Below, one piece after another: positions 8,177-16,744 of a stretch of DNA of 34,205 nt. The notes below the pieces were generated by a model. The model searched no databases and had not been told where the DNA came from. It saw only the letters and a list, made by a program, of their open reading frames with translations. The stretch's first letter is position 1; each line of letters begins with the position of its first letter. This DNA comes from Pseudonocardia sp. SCN 73-27 (GTDB lineage: Bacteria > Actinomycetota > Actinomycetes > Mycobacteriales > Pseudonocardiaceae), in the NCBI GenBank assembly GCA_001725415.1, contig MEGH01000063.1, forward strand, positions 1 through 34,205. The letters are read 5' to 3'. The translations under genes were made by a program, and so were the position numbers.

Positions 8177-8749
8177 TTACTGCAGTTCAGAGCCTGCGGG
8201 CCAGTCGGGCAGGTCGGCGTCCTTGACGACGCCGGTGGCGTTGAGGAACCCGGCGGCCATCCGGTAGAAGCCGACGAGCACGACCAGTTCGACGCGCTGC
8301 ACGTCGGTCCAGTCGTCGCCGAGATCGGCCCAGGTGGCGTCGGAGACGTCGACGGTGTCGAGGACCTCGTCGGCGGCGCGGAGCAGGGTGCGGTCGCGCG
8401 GCGACCACTCCTCGGAGTCGCCTGCGACGCGGGCGATCTCCTCGTCGGTCAGGCCCGAGCGACCACCGATCAGGACGTGCTGCGCCCACTCGTAGACGCA
8501 GCCGCACCGCCACGCGGTGCGCAGGACGACGAGCTCGCGCTCGCGGGCGGGCAGCTCGCCGCGGGTGAGGAAGAACCCGCCGAGGACGTTGAACCGCTTC
8601 ATCAGCCGCGGGTGCCGGGCCATCGTCCGGAAGATCGCCAGCGGGACGCCGCGGTCGTCGCCCATCGTCTTGGCGAGCATCTCGGCGACCTCGGGATCGG
8701 GGTCCGCGACCGGCGTGACGCGGGGGTCGGCGGCGTGCGCGAACGGCAT
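8177..8749 (-). CDS. Carboxymuconolactone decarboxylase / AhpD-like protein
   Basis: A 190-residue all-helical protein of the CMD family. Seen: a family core RTAWRCGCVYEWAQHV at about residue 80, with the Glu/His pair and nearby Cys typical of CMD proteins found in steroid and aromatic catabolic clusters. Family functions range from gamma-carboxymuconolactone decarboxylation to peroxidase activity, and the exact reaction is unknown. The ATG start overlaps the stop of the upstream CoA-transferase frame by an ATGA, which means translational coupling in the original operon (CoA-transferase, CMD, thiolase). Because both flanking genes are truncated, expression of this one may depend on whatever now lies upstream. 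Confidence 0.85.
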   Translation of the reverse strand: MPFAHAADPRVTPVADPDPEVAEMLAKTMGDDRGVPLAIFRTMARHPRLMKRFNVLGGFFLTRGELPARERELVVLRTAWRCGCVYEWAQHVLIGGRSGLTDEEIARVAGDSEEWSPRDRTLLRAADEVLDTVDVSDATWADLGDDWTDVQRVELVVLVGFYRMAAGFLNATGVVKDADLPDWPAGSELQ

Positions 8750-9858
8750 CAGCCGACGACCTTCGACTCGCGCAGGGCGGCGATCTCGGTGTCGTCGAGG
8801 CCGAGGCGGGTGCGCAGGACCTCGTCGGTGTGCTCACCGAGCGCGGGCAGCGCCGTGGGCTCCTGGCCGACCAGCGAGCTGGCGACCTTGATCGGGTTGC
8901 CGATCGTGCGGATGGTGCCGAGGTCGCGGTTGGTGGTGTCCTGGCGCATCTGGCGGGCGGTGATCTGCTCGTCGTCGAGCAGGTCCTCGGTGGTGTTGAC
9001 CGGCGCCGACGGCACACGCGCGGCCTGCAGCTCCGCGACGGCCTGGCCGCGGGTGCGCACGCCGGTCCACTCCTCGATCGCGGGCCGGACGATCGTCTCG
9101 TGCGCCTTGGAGCGCATGTGCCCGGTGGCGAGGTCGGGATGGTCGACGAGGTCGGGGCGGCCGATGCAGCCGCACAGCGCGGCCCATTCTCGCGGGTTGA
9201 GGACGGCGATGATCAGGTAGCCGTCGCTCGCCTCGAACGGCCCCCACGGCGACTGCAGAGCGTACTGGCCGCGGCCCATCGACTCGCCCAGGTGCTCCTG
9301 GTAGGCCATCGGCAGGTCGTTCATGAGCAGGCAGGCGTCGAACATCCCGATGTCGACGCGGGTGCCCTCGCCGGTGCGGTCGCGGTCGCGCAGCGCGACG
9401 AGCGTGCCCGCGAACGCGCAGGTGCCGGAGAAGATGTCCGACATCGCGAAGCCCATCCACGCCGGCGGGCGGTCCTTCTCGCCTGCGAGGTGGGTGAGCC
9501 CGGCCATGGCTTCGGCGATGATCGCGTAGGCGGGCTGGTCGCGGTGCGGGCTGGGGAGCACGTCGTCGTGGCCGAAGCCGCTGATCGAGGTGTAGACGAG
9601 CCGCGGGTTGAGCTCGTGCAGCCGCTCCCAGGAGAAGCCGAGGCGGGCCAGCACGCCGGGCCGGAAGTTCTCGACGAGCACGTCGGCCTGGGTGACCAGC
9701 TCGGCGAGGATCTCCTTGCCGCGCTCGGACTTCAGGTCCAGCTCGACGCTCTTCTTCCCGCGGGTGAAGCGCAGGATGTTGAGGTTCGTCGAGCCTCCCG
9801 GGCCGTGCAGCTCGTAGCCGGCCTTGCTGGAGCGCGGTCTGTTCGACAACCTCTTCAT
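8749..9858 (-). pseudogene. CaiB/BaiF-type CoA-transferase lacking its N-terminus
   Basis: Class III CoA-transferase, which moves CoA between carboxylic acids. Seen: RGKKSVELDLKSERGKE, ADVLVENFRPGVLARLG, the catalytic-Asp segment RVDIGMFDACLLMNDLP, and ENFRPG-type and C-terminal motifs through to the end. The usual first 50-60 residues (the LDLTRVLAGP-type segment and the glycine-rich DLGADVIKVE strand) are absent. The homology starts at about 9825. The frame continues to an ATG at 9858, but those extra residues are antisense to the neighbouring monooxygenase, so the start is not genuine. Likely inactive. It lies head-to-head with a monooxygenase that is truncated at the same point. Confidence 0.75.
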
Positions 9859-11041
9859 CGCCGACGTCTACGGCATGCCCGACGTCTACCGCGGCAACGC
9901 CGACGGCGCGCTGCGCAACGGCTCGCAGGCGCCCAGCGTCGACCCGGCCGTCCTCCTCCCCGGCATGGCCGCGGCGACCCGGAACCTCTGCTTCACGATG
10001 ACGGGCAGCGCCACCTACGAGCGCCCCTACCAGTTCGCGCGCCGCCTCTCCACGCTCGACCACCTGCTCGAGGGTCGCCTCGGCTGGAACATCGTCACCA
10101 GCTACCTGGGCAGCGGCGCCCGCGCGATGGGCCTCGACGGGCTCATCCCGCACGACCGTCGCTACGACATGGCCGACGAGTTCTGCGACGGCGTCTACCG
10201 GCTGTGGGAGGAGTCCTGGGGCGAGGGCTCGCTGCCCAAGGACAAGGCGACCCGCGTCTACGCCGACCCGTCGAAGATCCGCCGTATCGACTTCGACGGC
10301 GAGTTCCACCGCTTCAGCGCCATCCACGCCGTCGAGCCGTCGCCGCAGCGCACGCCCGTGCTGTTCCAGGCCGGTGGCTCGACACGTGGCCGGCAGTTCG
10401 CCGCCACCCACGCCGAGGGCATCTACCTCAACGGCACGACGATCGACATCGTCCGCGACAAGATCGCCGTGATGACCAAGGAGCTGGAGGCCACCGGCCG
10501 CCCGCGCGACTCGGTCAAGTTCTTCGCCGGCGTCTCGGTGTTCGTCGACGAGACCGAGGAGCTCGCCCGCGCCCGCTACAACGACTACCTGAAGTACTCG
10601 TCGTTCGAGGGCCTGATCTCGACGATGTCGGGCCTCATGGGCATCGACCTGTCGGAGTACCCCGTCGACAAGCCGATCGAGTACGAGGAGAACGACTCCA
10701 ACCGCTCCGCGCTGGAGATGTTCACCCGCGGCAACAAATGGACGGTCCGCCAGGTCCTCGAGGAGAAGGCCTTGTGCGGCACCAACATGGCGCTGATCGG
10801 CAGCCCCACCCAGATCGCCGACGAGCTCATCCGCTGGATGGACGAGACCGACCTCGACGGCTTCAACATCGCGCGCATCGTGGCGCACGAGACCTACGAG
10901 AACTTCATCGACATGGTCGTCCCGGTCCTGCAGGAGCGCGGCCGGTACAAGACCGAGTACGCGCCCGGCACCTTCCGGGAGAAGCTCTTCGGCACCACCC
11001 GCATCCCGGAGTCGCACCGGGCGGGAACGTTCCGCCGCTGA
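9824..11041 (+). pseudogene. Luciferase-like FMN monooxygenase (NtaA/DszA type) lacking its N-terminus
   Basis: Flavin-dependent two-component monooxygenase of the NtaA/SnaA/DszA group, here about 405 residues against a usual 440-460. Seen: ERGLFDNLFIADVYG, which in relatives sits near residue 45-50; then LEGRLGWNIVTSYL, VLFQAGGSTRGRQFAATHAE and a C-terminal LDGFNIARIV. The first strand and helix of the TIM barrel are missing. In frame, a TAG at 9815 precedes TTG/CTG codons at 9824/9827, with no ribosome site, so translation start is doubtful. The rest of the frame is intact, which points to recent loss. Divergent from the CoA-transferase fragment. Confidence 0.75.
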
Positions 11042-11271
11042 GACGCCACAGGCTCACTCGGTCGGGTGGACTTGGGCCCGCGGCTGTCCTCTCACGAAGA
11101 CATCTTGCGGATGCAAACGCAGGGCCTGACCCGCCGAAATCCTGCGGGTACCGCTGAGTAACCAACAATTCGGTGTCGGCACGTCACGTCACCGTCGAAT
11201 GCTGTCCTCGTTGTCGGGCTCGTACCCGGTCACCCCCCTCCGCCGGGTCGTCCCCAGAGCAGAGGACACGC

Positions 11272-13608
11272 ATGGCCCACCACAGACTCGCGTCCCCACC
11301 GAAGGAGACCGGCCTGAACCGGTCGGTCGGTCGGCGGAAGTTCCTCGGCTACCTGATCGCCGCCCCCACGCTCGTCGTCGCCGCCGAGCTGGCCCGGGAG
11401 CAGGTGTTCGGTGCCTCCGAGGCGTTCGCGACGATCCCGTCCCCGCCGCAGACGCCCGAGGTCTACGACCTCCTCGACGCCCTGCGCGACGCGATGCGTC
11501 CCACTGCCAACCTGATCCGTATCGAGATCAACAAGGACGGCACGGTCTCGTTCGCGCTGCCCCGCTCCGACAACGGCCAGGGCATCATCACCTCGACGCA
11601 GATGATCATCGCCGAGGAGATGGACCTCGACGTCGACCAGGTTCGCGTCACCCTCGCCGACGCCCGCCCGGAGCTGCTGTTCAACCAGATCACCGGCGGG
11701 TCGAGCACCACCTTCACGACGTACACCCCGATCCGCGTCGCCGCGGCGCTGGCCCAGGGCCGGTTGCTGGAGGCCGGCGCACAGCTGCTGGCGCAGGACG
11801 TCCGGACCGTCACCTCGCGCAAGGGCCTCATCCTCGGCGCGGGCGGGAAGAGCATCCCGTTCTCGGCGCTGGCCGAGAAGGCCGCGACCTCGACGACACA
11901 GCAGGTCGAGGTCACGCTCAAGGCGCGCGAGTCGTTCACCGTGATCGGCAAGGCACAGAACAAGACCGACGCCCGCGACATCGTCACCGGCCGCAAGGTC
12001 TTCGCGACCGACCTGCAGATCCCCGACGCGCTGCCGACCGTCATCTGCCGCGCACCCGACCTCAACGGGACCCCGGGTTCGGTGAAGAACCTCGACGACG
12101 TGCGCTCGATGCCGGGCGTCACCGACGTCGAGCTGGTGCCGACGGGCGTCGCCGTCCGCGCGCGGACCTTCGGCCAGGCGATCGACGCCGTCAACGCGCT
12201 GAAGGTCAGCTGGAAGAAGGGCACCGTCGCCGGGGAGAACGACGACTCGGTGCTCAAGCGCGTCAAGGCGGCCGAGCTGCCGATGGCCGTTCCGGCGGGC
12301 GTCGGGAAGACGATCGACCGCTCGTTCACGTTCTACTGGGCGAGCAGCAGCTCCCTGGAGACCAACTGCTGCATCGCCGACGTCCGCAAGGACCGGGCCG
12401 AGCTGTGGGGACCGATGAAGAACCCCATCGCCGCGCAGGGTGACGTCGCCAAGATCTGTGGGCTGCCGGTCGGTGCCGTGACGATGCACGTGACGCAGGG
12501 CGGCGGATCGTTCGGGCGCAAGCTGTTCTACGACGCCGCGCTCGAGGCCGCCGAGTGCTCCAAGGCCTTCGGCAAACCGGTGAAGCTCATGTGGAGCCGC
12601 GCCGACGACTCCCGCCAGGGCCGCGTGCACCCGCTGTCGACCGGCCGGGTCCGCGCACAGTTCAACGGCGACTCGGTGGTCAGCTACGAGCAGCGGCACA
12701 CCAGCGTCGCGACGCAGGTCAACCCCGGTCTCGGCGAGCCCGTCTCGGCCGCCGCGGTGAAGGCCCCGCTGGGCAACCTGACGCTCTCGGAGAGCATCTT
12801 CGAGCTGACCCAGGTGACGCCGTACGAGTTCGGCGTCTCCACCCGGTTCCTCAACGAGGTCGACCTGCGGTTCAACACGACGTCGATGCGCAACATCTAC
12901 TCGCCCAACGTCGCGACCGCCCGCGAGGTCATGGTCGACCAGCTGGCCGACGCGATGGGCAAGGACCCCTACGAGTTCCGGCGCGGGTTCCTCAAGAACG
13001 ACCGGCTGCGCGGGGTGCTCGACGCCGTCGCCAAGGAGGGTCGCTGGGGCCGGTCGATGAAGAGCGGCACGGCTCAGGGGCTCGGCGTCCACACGGAGTA
13101 CAAGGGCGTCTGCGCCGCGCTGGTGGAGATCGACTGCCGGCCCGACACCGTGAACCGGCCCATCCGGGAGGGTGTCACCGGGCCACGCGTCACCAAGGTG
13201 ACGTTCGCCGTCGACATCGGGCTGGTGATCAACCCGCGCGGCCTCGAGGCGCAGATGATGGGCGGGATCAACGACGCCATCGCGCTGATCCTCACCTCCA
13301 GCCTGCACCTGGACGACGGCCACTTCGTCGAGGCCAGCTGGGACAACTACTTCTACACGCGGCAGTGGAACACCCCGCCGGAGCTCAACATCGTCATCGT
13401 CGAGTCCGACGCCCCCGAGCCGGGTGGCGCGGGCGAGTTCGGGCTGGCGGCCACCTGTGGCGCGATCGCCAACGCCTATGCGCGGGCCACCGGGACGGTG
13501 CCGGAGTACTTCCCGATCAACCACAAGGACCCGTTCCCGTTCGAGCCGAAGCCGACGGTGCCGCCGATCCCCGAGTCGCCGACCAACGGCCTCGACTTCA
13601 CGTACTGA
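11272..13608 (+). CDS. Tat-exported molybdenum hydroxylase large subunit (IorB/xanthine dehydrogenase family)
   Basis: Molybdopterin-binding catalytic subunit of 778 residues that hydroxylates aldehydes or N-heterocycles using water. The N-terminus carries a twin-arginine signal (GRRKFLGYLIAAPTLVVAAE at about residue 21), so the folded enzyme should be exported, as in isoquinoline oxidoreductase-like enzymes. Seen: a GGSSTTF segment, GGGSFGRKLFYDAALEAAE, LMWSRADDSRQGRVHP, and the C-terminal GGAGEFGLAATCGAIANA, which holds the expected catalytic Glu. The start is ATG at 11272, with AGAGGA five bases upstream. The frame is open further upstream but lacks features. An operon with the 2Fe-2S subunit (13 bp gap) and a small secreted protein follows. 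No FAD subunit is present, which is normal for this two-subunit type. Confidence 0.88.
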   Translation: MAHHRLASPPKETGLNRSVGRRKFLGYLIAAPTLVVAAELAREQVFGASEAFATIPSPPQTPEVYDLLDALRDAMRPTANLIRIEINKDGTVSFALPRSDNGQGIITSTQMIIAEEMDLDVDQVRVTLADARPELLFNQITGGSSTTFTTYTPIRVAAALAQGRLLEAGAQLLAQDVRTVTSRKGLILGAGGKSIPFSALAEKAATSTTQQVEVTLKARESFTVIGKAQNKTDARDIVTGRKVFATDLQIPDALPTVICRAPDLNGTPGSVKNLDDVRSMPGVTDVELVPTGVAVRARTFGQAIDAVNALKVSWKKGTVAGENDDSVLKRVKAAELPMAVPAGVGKTIDRSFTFYWASSSSLETNCCIADVRKDRAELWGPMKNPIAAQGDVAKICGLPVGAVTMHVTQGGGSFGRKLFYDAALEAAECSKAFGKPVKLMWSRADDSRQGRVHPLSTGRVRAQFNGDSVVSYEQRHTSVATQVNPGLGEPVSAAAVKAPLGNLTLSESIFELTQVTPYEFGVSTRFLNEVDLRFNTTSMRNIYSPNVATAREVMVDQLADAMGKDPYEFRRGFLKNDRLRGVLDAVAKEGRWGRSMKSGTAQGLGVHTEYKGVCAALVEIDCRPDTVNRPIREGVTGPRVTKVTFAVDIGLVINPRGLEAQMMGGINDAIALILTSSLHLDDGHFVEASWDNYFYTRQWNTPPELNIVIVESDAPEPGGAGEFGLAATCGAIANAYARATGTVPEYFPINHKDPFPFEPKPTVPPIPESPTNGLDFTY

Positions 13609-13621
13609 GAGGAGCCAGGTC

Positions 13622-14092
13622 ATGGGTACGCACACCTTCACGCTCAACGGCGAACGCGTCACCGTCGACGTCGAGGACGACGTCCGGCTGCTCTGGGTCA
13701 TCCGCGACATGCTCGGGGTGACCGGTCCGAAGTACGGCTGCGGGATCAACGTCTGCAAGGCCTGCACCAGCCACATCAACGGCAAGGCCTTCAACCCCTG
13801 CTCGGTGCCCGTCGGCGCGATCTCGTCCGACGACGAGGTCACGACGATCGAGGGCCTCGCCGACGGGGAGAAGCTGCACCCCATGCAGGAGGCGTGGCTC
13901 GACCGCGACGTCGCCCAGTGCGGGTACTGCCAGCCCGGCCAGATCATGGCCGCGGTCGCCAAGGTGCGGCAGTGCCAGGAGGAGGGTCGCGACGTCGACG
14001 ACGACGCGATCGAGGAGATCCGCAACATCTGCCGCTGCGGCACCTACAACCGGATCCGCGAGGCCATCAAGGCCGGCGCGGAGAACATGTGA
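13622..14092 (+). CDS. 2Fe-2S subunit of the molybdenum hydroxylase
   Basis: A 156-residue electron-transfer subunit. Seen: an N-terminal plant-ferredoxin-type cluster (CGINVCKAC with a later Cys in NPCSVP) and a C-terminal helical cluster (CGYCQPGQI and CRCGTYNRIREAI). This is the standard two-cluster small subunit of the xanthine oxidase family. The start is ATG at 13622, preceded by GAGAGGAG. It has no signal peptide, so if the large subunit uses the Tat route this subunit is presumably carried out with it (inference). It lies 13 bp after the large subunit and 8 bp before the small exported protein gene. Confidence 0.92.
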   Translation: MGTHTFTLNGERVTVDVEDDVRLLWVIRDMLGVTGPKYGCGINVCKACTSHINGKAFNPCSVPVGAISSDDEVTTIEGLADGEKLHPMQEAWLDRDVAQCGYCQPGQIMAAVAKVRQCQEEGRDVDDDAIEEIRNICRCGTYNRIREAIKAGAENM

Positions 14093-14100
14093 GGCATCCC

Positions 14101-14370
14101 GTGAAGAAGGCGATCATCGCAGCGCTCGCGCTCGGCGGCGCGATGCTGCCCGCCGGTACCGCGTTCGCCGACGAGGCCCCGCCGCCGAGTGACGCGGCGC
14201 AGGCGCTCAGCGCGGTCGGCGCGACGGGCGCAGAGGCGGCGAACGAGTTCGGCCAGGCTGCCACCAGCCGGCCGCCCGGCACGGGCGGCGCGCAGGCGCA
14301 GGTGCCGCAGCCGTCGTTCAACTGGCTGGAGGGCCCGGCCGCCGGCCTGCTCGACGGCCCGTTCACCTGA
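14101..14370 (+). CDS. Small secreted protein of the molybdenum hydroxylase operon
   Basis: An 89-residue product starting at GTG 14101. It begins KKAIIAALALGGAMLPAGTA, then FADE: a typical Sec signal peptide with probable cleavage after Ala-Phe-Ala. The mature part is about 65 residues, rich in Ala, Pro and Gly, with the only distinctive segment near the end (PQPSFNWLEGPAAGLLDGPF). No cysteine, haem motif or known domain is visible. Eight bases separate it from the 2Fe-2S gene, so it should be co-transcribed. I do not recognise a family. Its constant company with a Tat-exported enzyme would suggest an extracytoplasmic accessory role, but this is only context. Confidence 0.65.
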   Translation: MKKAIIAALALGGAMLPAGTAFADEAPPPSDAAQALSAVGATGAEAANEFGQAATSRPPGTGGAQAQVPQPSFNWLEGPAAGLLDGPFT

Positions 14371-14407
14371 GCTGTCCCGTGTCACGCCGGGGACACCCCG
14401 GACCCCT

Positions 14408-14496
14408 CGTGAGTGGCGTTATTGGCCATGGCCAATAACGCCACTCACGGGCCTCGTGAGTGGCGTTATTGGCCATGGCCAATAACGCCACTCACG
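14408..14496. repeat. Two identical 42-bp perfect palindromes in tandem
   Basis: Positions 14408-14449 and 14455-14496 are the same 42-base sequence. Each is perfectly self-complementary (21-base arms, with GGCC-AT-GGCC at the centre), and they are 5 bp apart. Each could form a long hairpin in DNA or RNA on either strand. They follow the molybdenum hydroxylase operon and could act as its terminator, although no T-tract follows. A doubled perfect palindrome with a much lower G+C centre than its surroundings also looks like an interspersed repeat of the REP/MITE kind. The short ATG-containing frames across it are by-products of the palindrome. Confidence 0.9.
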
Positions 14497-14614
14497 GGGC
14501 CCCGCGCTCGACCAACGTTGCCGCGGCCGAACGGGTGCGGGGATCCTGTGAATCCGGCGACGCGCGTCGTCTCCCGTGGTGTCATGGAACGGCACGCGGG
14601 CGAGGTGGATGCGC

Positions 14615-15340
14615 ATGCCGGACGGTGGAGTCGGTCGCCACGGGCACGGGCCCGGCGGACATTCCTGGGGTCATGGCGGCCCGGGAGGCCACGGGCCGCC
14701 CGGCTGGGACGGTCCCGACCTGCACTGGATGCTCGGACCGGTCGCCGTCATCCTGACGGTGCTCGTCGCGATGCTGGTGTTCCGGCTGGTCAAGGCGGTG
14801 TGGGAACGGACCCGACGCGAGCCGGTCCGTGACGACGTCCGCGCCCGCTGGGACGCCGCCGTCACCCGGCACGCCGAGACGTCCCACGCCTACGCGACGT
14901 TCGAGTGCGACCCGGCCGAGGTGCTGGCCCGCCCCGCGCTCTGCGACGTGACGTGGCCCGCGACCGCGCGGTTCGTCGACGCCTTCGCCGAGGCCACCGC
15001 GCTGCACACCGAGTCCTACCCGGGGCCCGCCGCGGCCGCCGACTTCGTCCGCGCCGCCGACGCCGCCGCCCGCGCCTGGACCGCGGCCCGCGACGCCGCG
15101 GAGCGGGCCCGCTGGGCACGCTTCGGGGACGACGAACGCGCCCTGCTCGACCAGGCCGTACGGCTGCTCGACGTCGCCAGGGAGTCACCGTTCGAGGAAG
15201 AGCGCCGCCTCGCCTACCGGCGCCTCGCCCGCCGCCTCGTCGACCTGGAACGCCGCACCGGCTGGGCGGCGCCGCGCCCGGTCACCGCGTCGCTCGCGGT
15301 GCGCGGCCGCCCGGCGCTCGAGTCCCGGGCTGCGCTCTGA
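14615..15340 (+). CDS. Single-pass membrane protein with His/Gly-rich N-terminus, function unknown
   Basis: About 241 residues. The first 35 are rich in Gly and His (GRHGHGPGGHSWGHGGPGGH). One membrane helix follows (LGPVAVILTVLVAMLVFRLV), then a basic stop-transfer stretch (WERTRREP) and a helical, Ala/Arg-rich cytoplasmic domain containing two Cys and many charged residues. No family recognised. The His-rich segment could bind metal, but this is speculation. Start choice: GAGG at 14602-14605 suits the ATG at 14615 better than the ATG at 14609. The frame also reaches a GTG at 14576. Preceded by the palindrome pair and followed by a small membrane protein gene. Confidence 0.65.
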   Translation: MPDGGVGRHGHGPGGHSWGHGGPGGHGPPGWDGPDLHWMLGPVAVILTVLVAMLVFRLVKAVWERTRREPVRDDVRARWDAAVTRHAETSHAYATFECDPAEVLARPALCDVTWPATARFVDAFAEATALHTESYPGPAAAADFVRAADAAARAWTAARDAAERARWARFGDDERALLDQAVRLLDVARESPFEEERRLAYRRLARRLVDLERRTGWAAPRPVTASLAVRGRPALESRAAL

Positions 15341-15360
15341 GCAGAGGTTTTCACTCGTTC

Positions 15361-15385
15361 GTGTGAGAGCGCGTGGAGTGGGGTA
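15361..15385 (+). promoter_or_regulatory. Possible stress-sigma-type promoter before the DUF6328-like gene
   Basis: A GGGTA at 15381-15385 lies 15 bases after a GTGTG at 15361. The pattern resembles the GTTT/GGGTA boxes of actinobacterial SigB/SigF-type promoters, but the upstream box is a poor match. The stretch 15411-15425 then carries a repeated CACGAGGAGG-like ribosome site just before the ATG at 15431. Weak evidence based on motif resemblance only. Confidence 0.25.
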
Positions 15386-15430
15386 GGTACGTCGTCACGC
15401 CACGAGGAGGCGCACCACGAGGAGGTACCC

Positions 15431-16030
15431 ATGGCCGTGCACCGGGACGAGGCCTGGAACACGCGGCATCGCTCGGAAGGTCCGCTCAACCGGGCCGACC
15501 GCAACTTCGCCGAACTGCTGCAGGAGTTGCGTGTCGTCTTCACCGGCGTGCCGATCCTCTTCGGATTCCTGCTGACGCTCTCGTTCAGCGAGCGCTTCCG
15601 GTCACTCGACGGCTTCCAGCACAGCCTGTTCGTCGCCACCTTGGGGTGTGCGGCCCTGTCGGCGACCCTCGTCGTCGCGCCCGTCGCCGCCCACCGCGTC
15701 ACGTTCCAACGCAACCGCAAGCGTGAGCTGGTCCGCCTGGGTCATCGCATGGTCATCGCCGGCCTGGCCGCCTTCGCGCTGACGCTGTGCTGCGGGGTGA
15801 TGCTCGTCCTGGACATCGCGCTCGGGCGGGTCCCGGCGATGATCGGGGCAGGGGTCCTGGTGCTGGTGACGATCGTGCTGTGGGTCGGGATCCCGATGCG
15901 GCTGCGGCACCCGTCGCAGGCCGACGCGAAGCTCCCCGAGCCCGTGCGGAACCTGTCCGACGCCCGGCCCCGCGGGCTGAGCCGCCGGTCCGGCCGCGAG
16001 GTCGCGGGCAAGCTCGGCGCCGAGACCTGA
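15431..16030 (+). CDS. Four-helix membrane protein, DUF6328-like
   Basis: A 199-residue protein with a conserved-looking N-terminal segment NRADRNFAELLQELRVVFTG, then four hydrophobic segments: VPILFGFLLTLSF, FVATLGCAALSATLVVAPVA, MVIAGLAAFALTLCCGVMLV and AGVLVLVTIVLWVGIPM. A basic tail follows (RRSGREVAGK). This matches small actinobacterial membrane proteins grouped as DUF6328. Function unknown. The start is ATG at 15431, six bases after a strong GAGGAGG; a second copy of the same purine-rich site sits 14 bp further upstream. The upstream stress-type promoter pattern, if real, would suggest expression in stationary phase or stress. Confidence 0.75.
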   Translation: MAVHRDEAWNTRHRSEGPLNRADRNFAELLQELRVVFTGVPILFGFLLTLSFSERFRSLDGFQHSLFVATLGCAALSATLVVAPVAAHRVTFQRNRKRELVRLGHRMVIAGLAAFALTLCCGVMLVLDIALGRVPAMIGAGVLVLVTIVLWVGIPMRLRHPSQADAKLPEPVRNLSDARPRGLSRRSGREVAGKLGAET

Positions 16031-16039
16031 CGCCCGAGA

Positions 16040-16066
16040 TTGACCTTCCCCGCGGCGGTGGGGGAG
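16040..16066 (+). promoter_or_regulatory. Possible MerR-type operator/promoter
   Basis: A TTGACC at 16040-16045 runs into an inverted repeat, CTTCCCC (16045-16051) and GGGGGAG (16060-16066), with an 8-bp spacer. A dyad just after a -35-like box resembles MerR-family promoters with long spacers. No good -10 hexamer is visible and no MerR gene is in the window. It lies 38 bp before the NTF2-like gene. Confidence 0.25.
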
Positions 16067-16103
16067 TCTCGCCCCGGGCCCCGACCCGGAAGGTGGGATC
16101 GAC

Positions 16104-16607
16104 GTGGACGTCGCCGAACTGCTTGCGCGCGAGGAGATCCGGGACGTCCTGCTGCGGTACTGCCGCGGCGTCGACCGCGGTGACCTCGACCTGCTGCGCT
16201 CGGTCTACCACCCGGACGCGACCGACGACCACGGCATGTACCGCGGCAACGGCCACGAGTTCGCAGAGTGGATCCTCGCCCAGCCGGCCCGCGACGAGCT
16301 GGTGACGCAGCACCACCTGACGAACGTCGTCATCGAGATCGACGGCGACGACGCGCGCGCCGAGACGTACTTCGTGGCGGTGCACCGGCGCCCCGGCCCG
16401 CCGGTGTCGGTCGGGCAGTTCGGCGGGCGCTACGTCGACCGGCTGTCCCGGCGTGACGGGGTGTGGCGCATCGCCGAGCGCACCGTCGTCCACGACTGGA
16501 GCCTGCGCGAGACGGTCGGCCCGGAGTGGGGTGGGCTCGACGCCTTCGCCCGCGGCGGCCAGGCCCCCGACGACCCCGGCCACCGCCTCCTGGCCGGCGG
16601 TGCCTAG
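16104..16607 (+). CDS. NTF2/SnoaL-like protein
   Basis: A 167-residue protein of the SnoaL-like / nuclear transport factor 2 fold. Seen: EEIRDVLLRYCRGVDRGDLD, then LLRSVYHPDATDDHGMYRGN, a QHHLTNVVIEIDGDDARAE strand, and GVWRIAERTVVHDWSL at the end of the fold. In aromatic and steroid degraders such proteins act as dehydratases, isomerases or ring-hydroxylating dioxygenase small subunits. Here no partner oxygenase is adjacent, so the reaction is unknown. The start is GTG at 16104 with GGAAGG upstream. The C-terminus (about 20 residues after the fold) is Pro/Gly-rich and probably disordered. Confidence 0.75.
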   Translation: MDVAELLAREEIRDVLLRYCRGVDRGDLDLLRSVYHPDATDDHGMYRGNGHEFAEWILAQPARDELVTQHHLTNVVIEIDGDDARAETYFVAVHRRPGPPVSVGQFGGRYVDRLSRRDGVWRIAERTVVHDWSLRETVGPEWGGLDAFARGGQAPDDPGHRLLAGGA

Positions 16608-16744
16608 GGCCCGACCGCATCGAGCGCGCGCACCTCGCGGGGCCGCGATCGTGCCTCGGTCGGCCCTGCGTCGTCGCTCATCGGTTCCTTCGCGGTACGC
16701 GCGTCCGTCACGGGGGCGACGCCGGGCGGGGCACCGACGAGAAC

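Noticed and set aside
11230-14043. A 937-residue reverse-strand frame opposite the molybdenum hydroxylase
   Set aside because: Antisense shadow of two well-supported genes in high-GC DNA; composition is Arg/Val/Asp-rich with no domains.
14413-14832. Short frames beginning at the ATGs inside the 42-bp palindromes
   Set aside because: They arise from the symmetric repeat itself, have no ribosome sites and run out of frame into the next gene.
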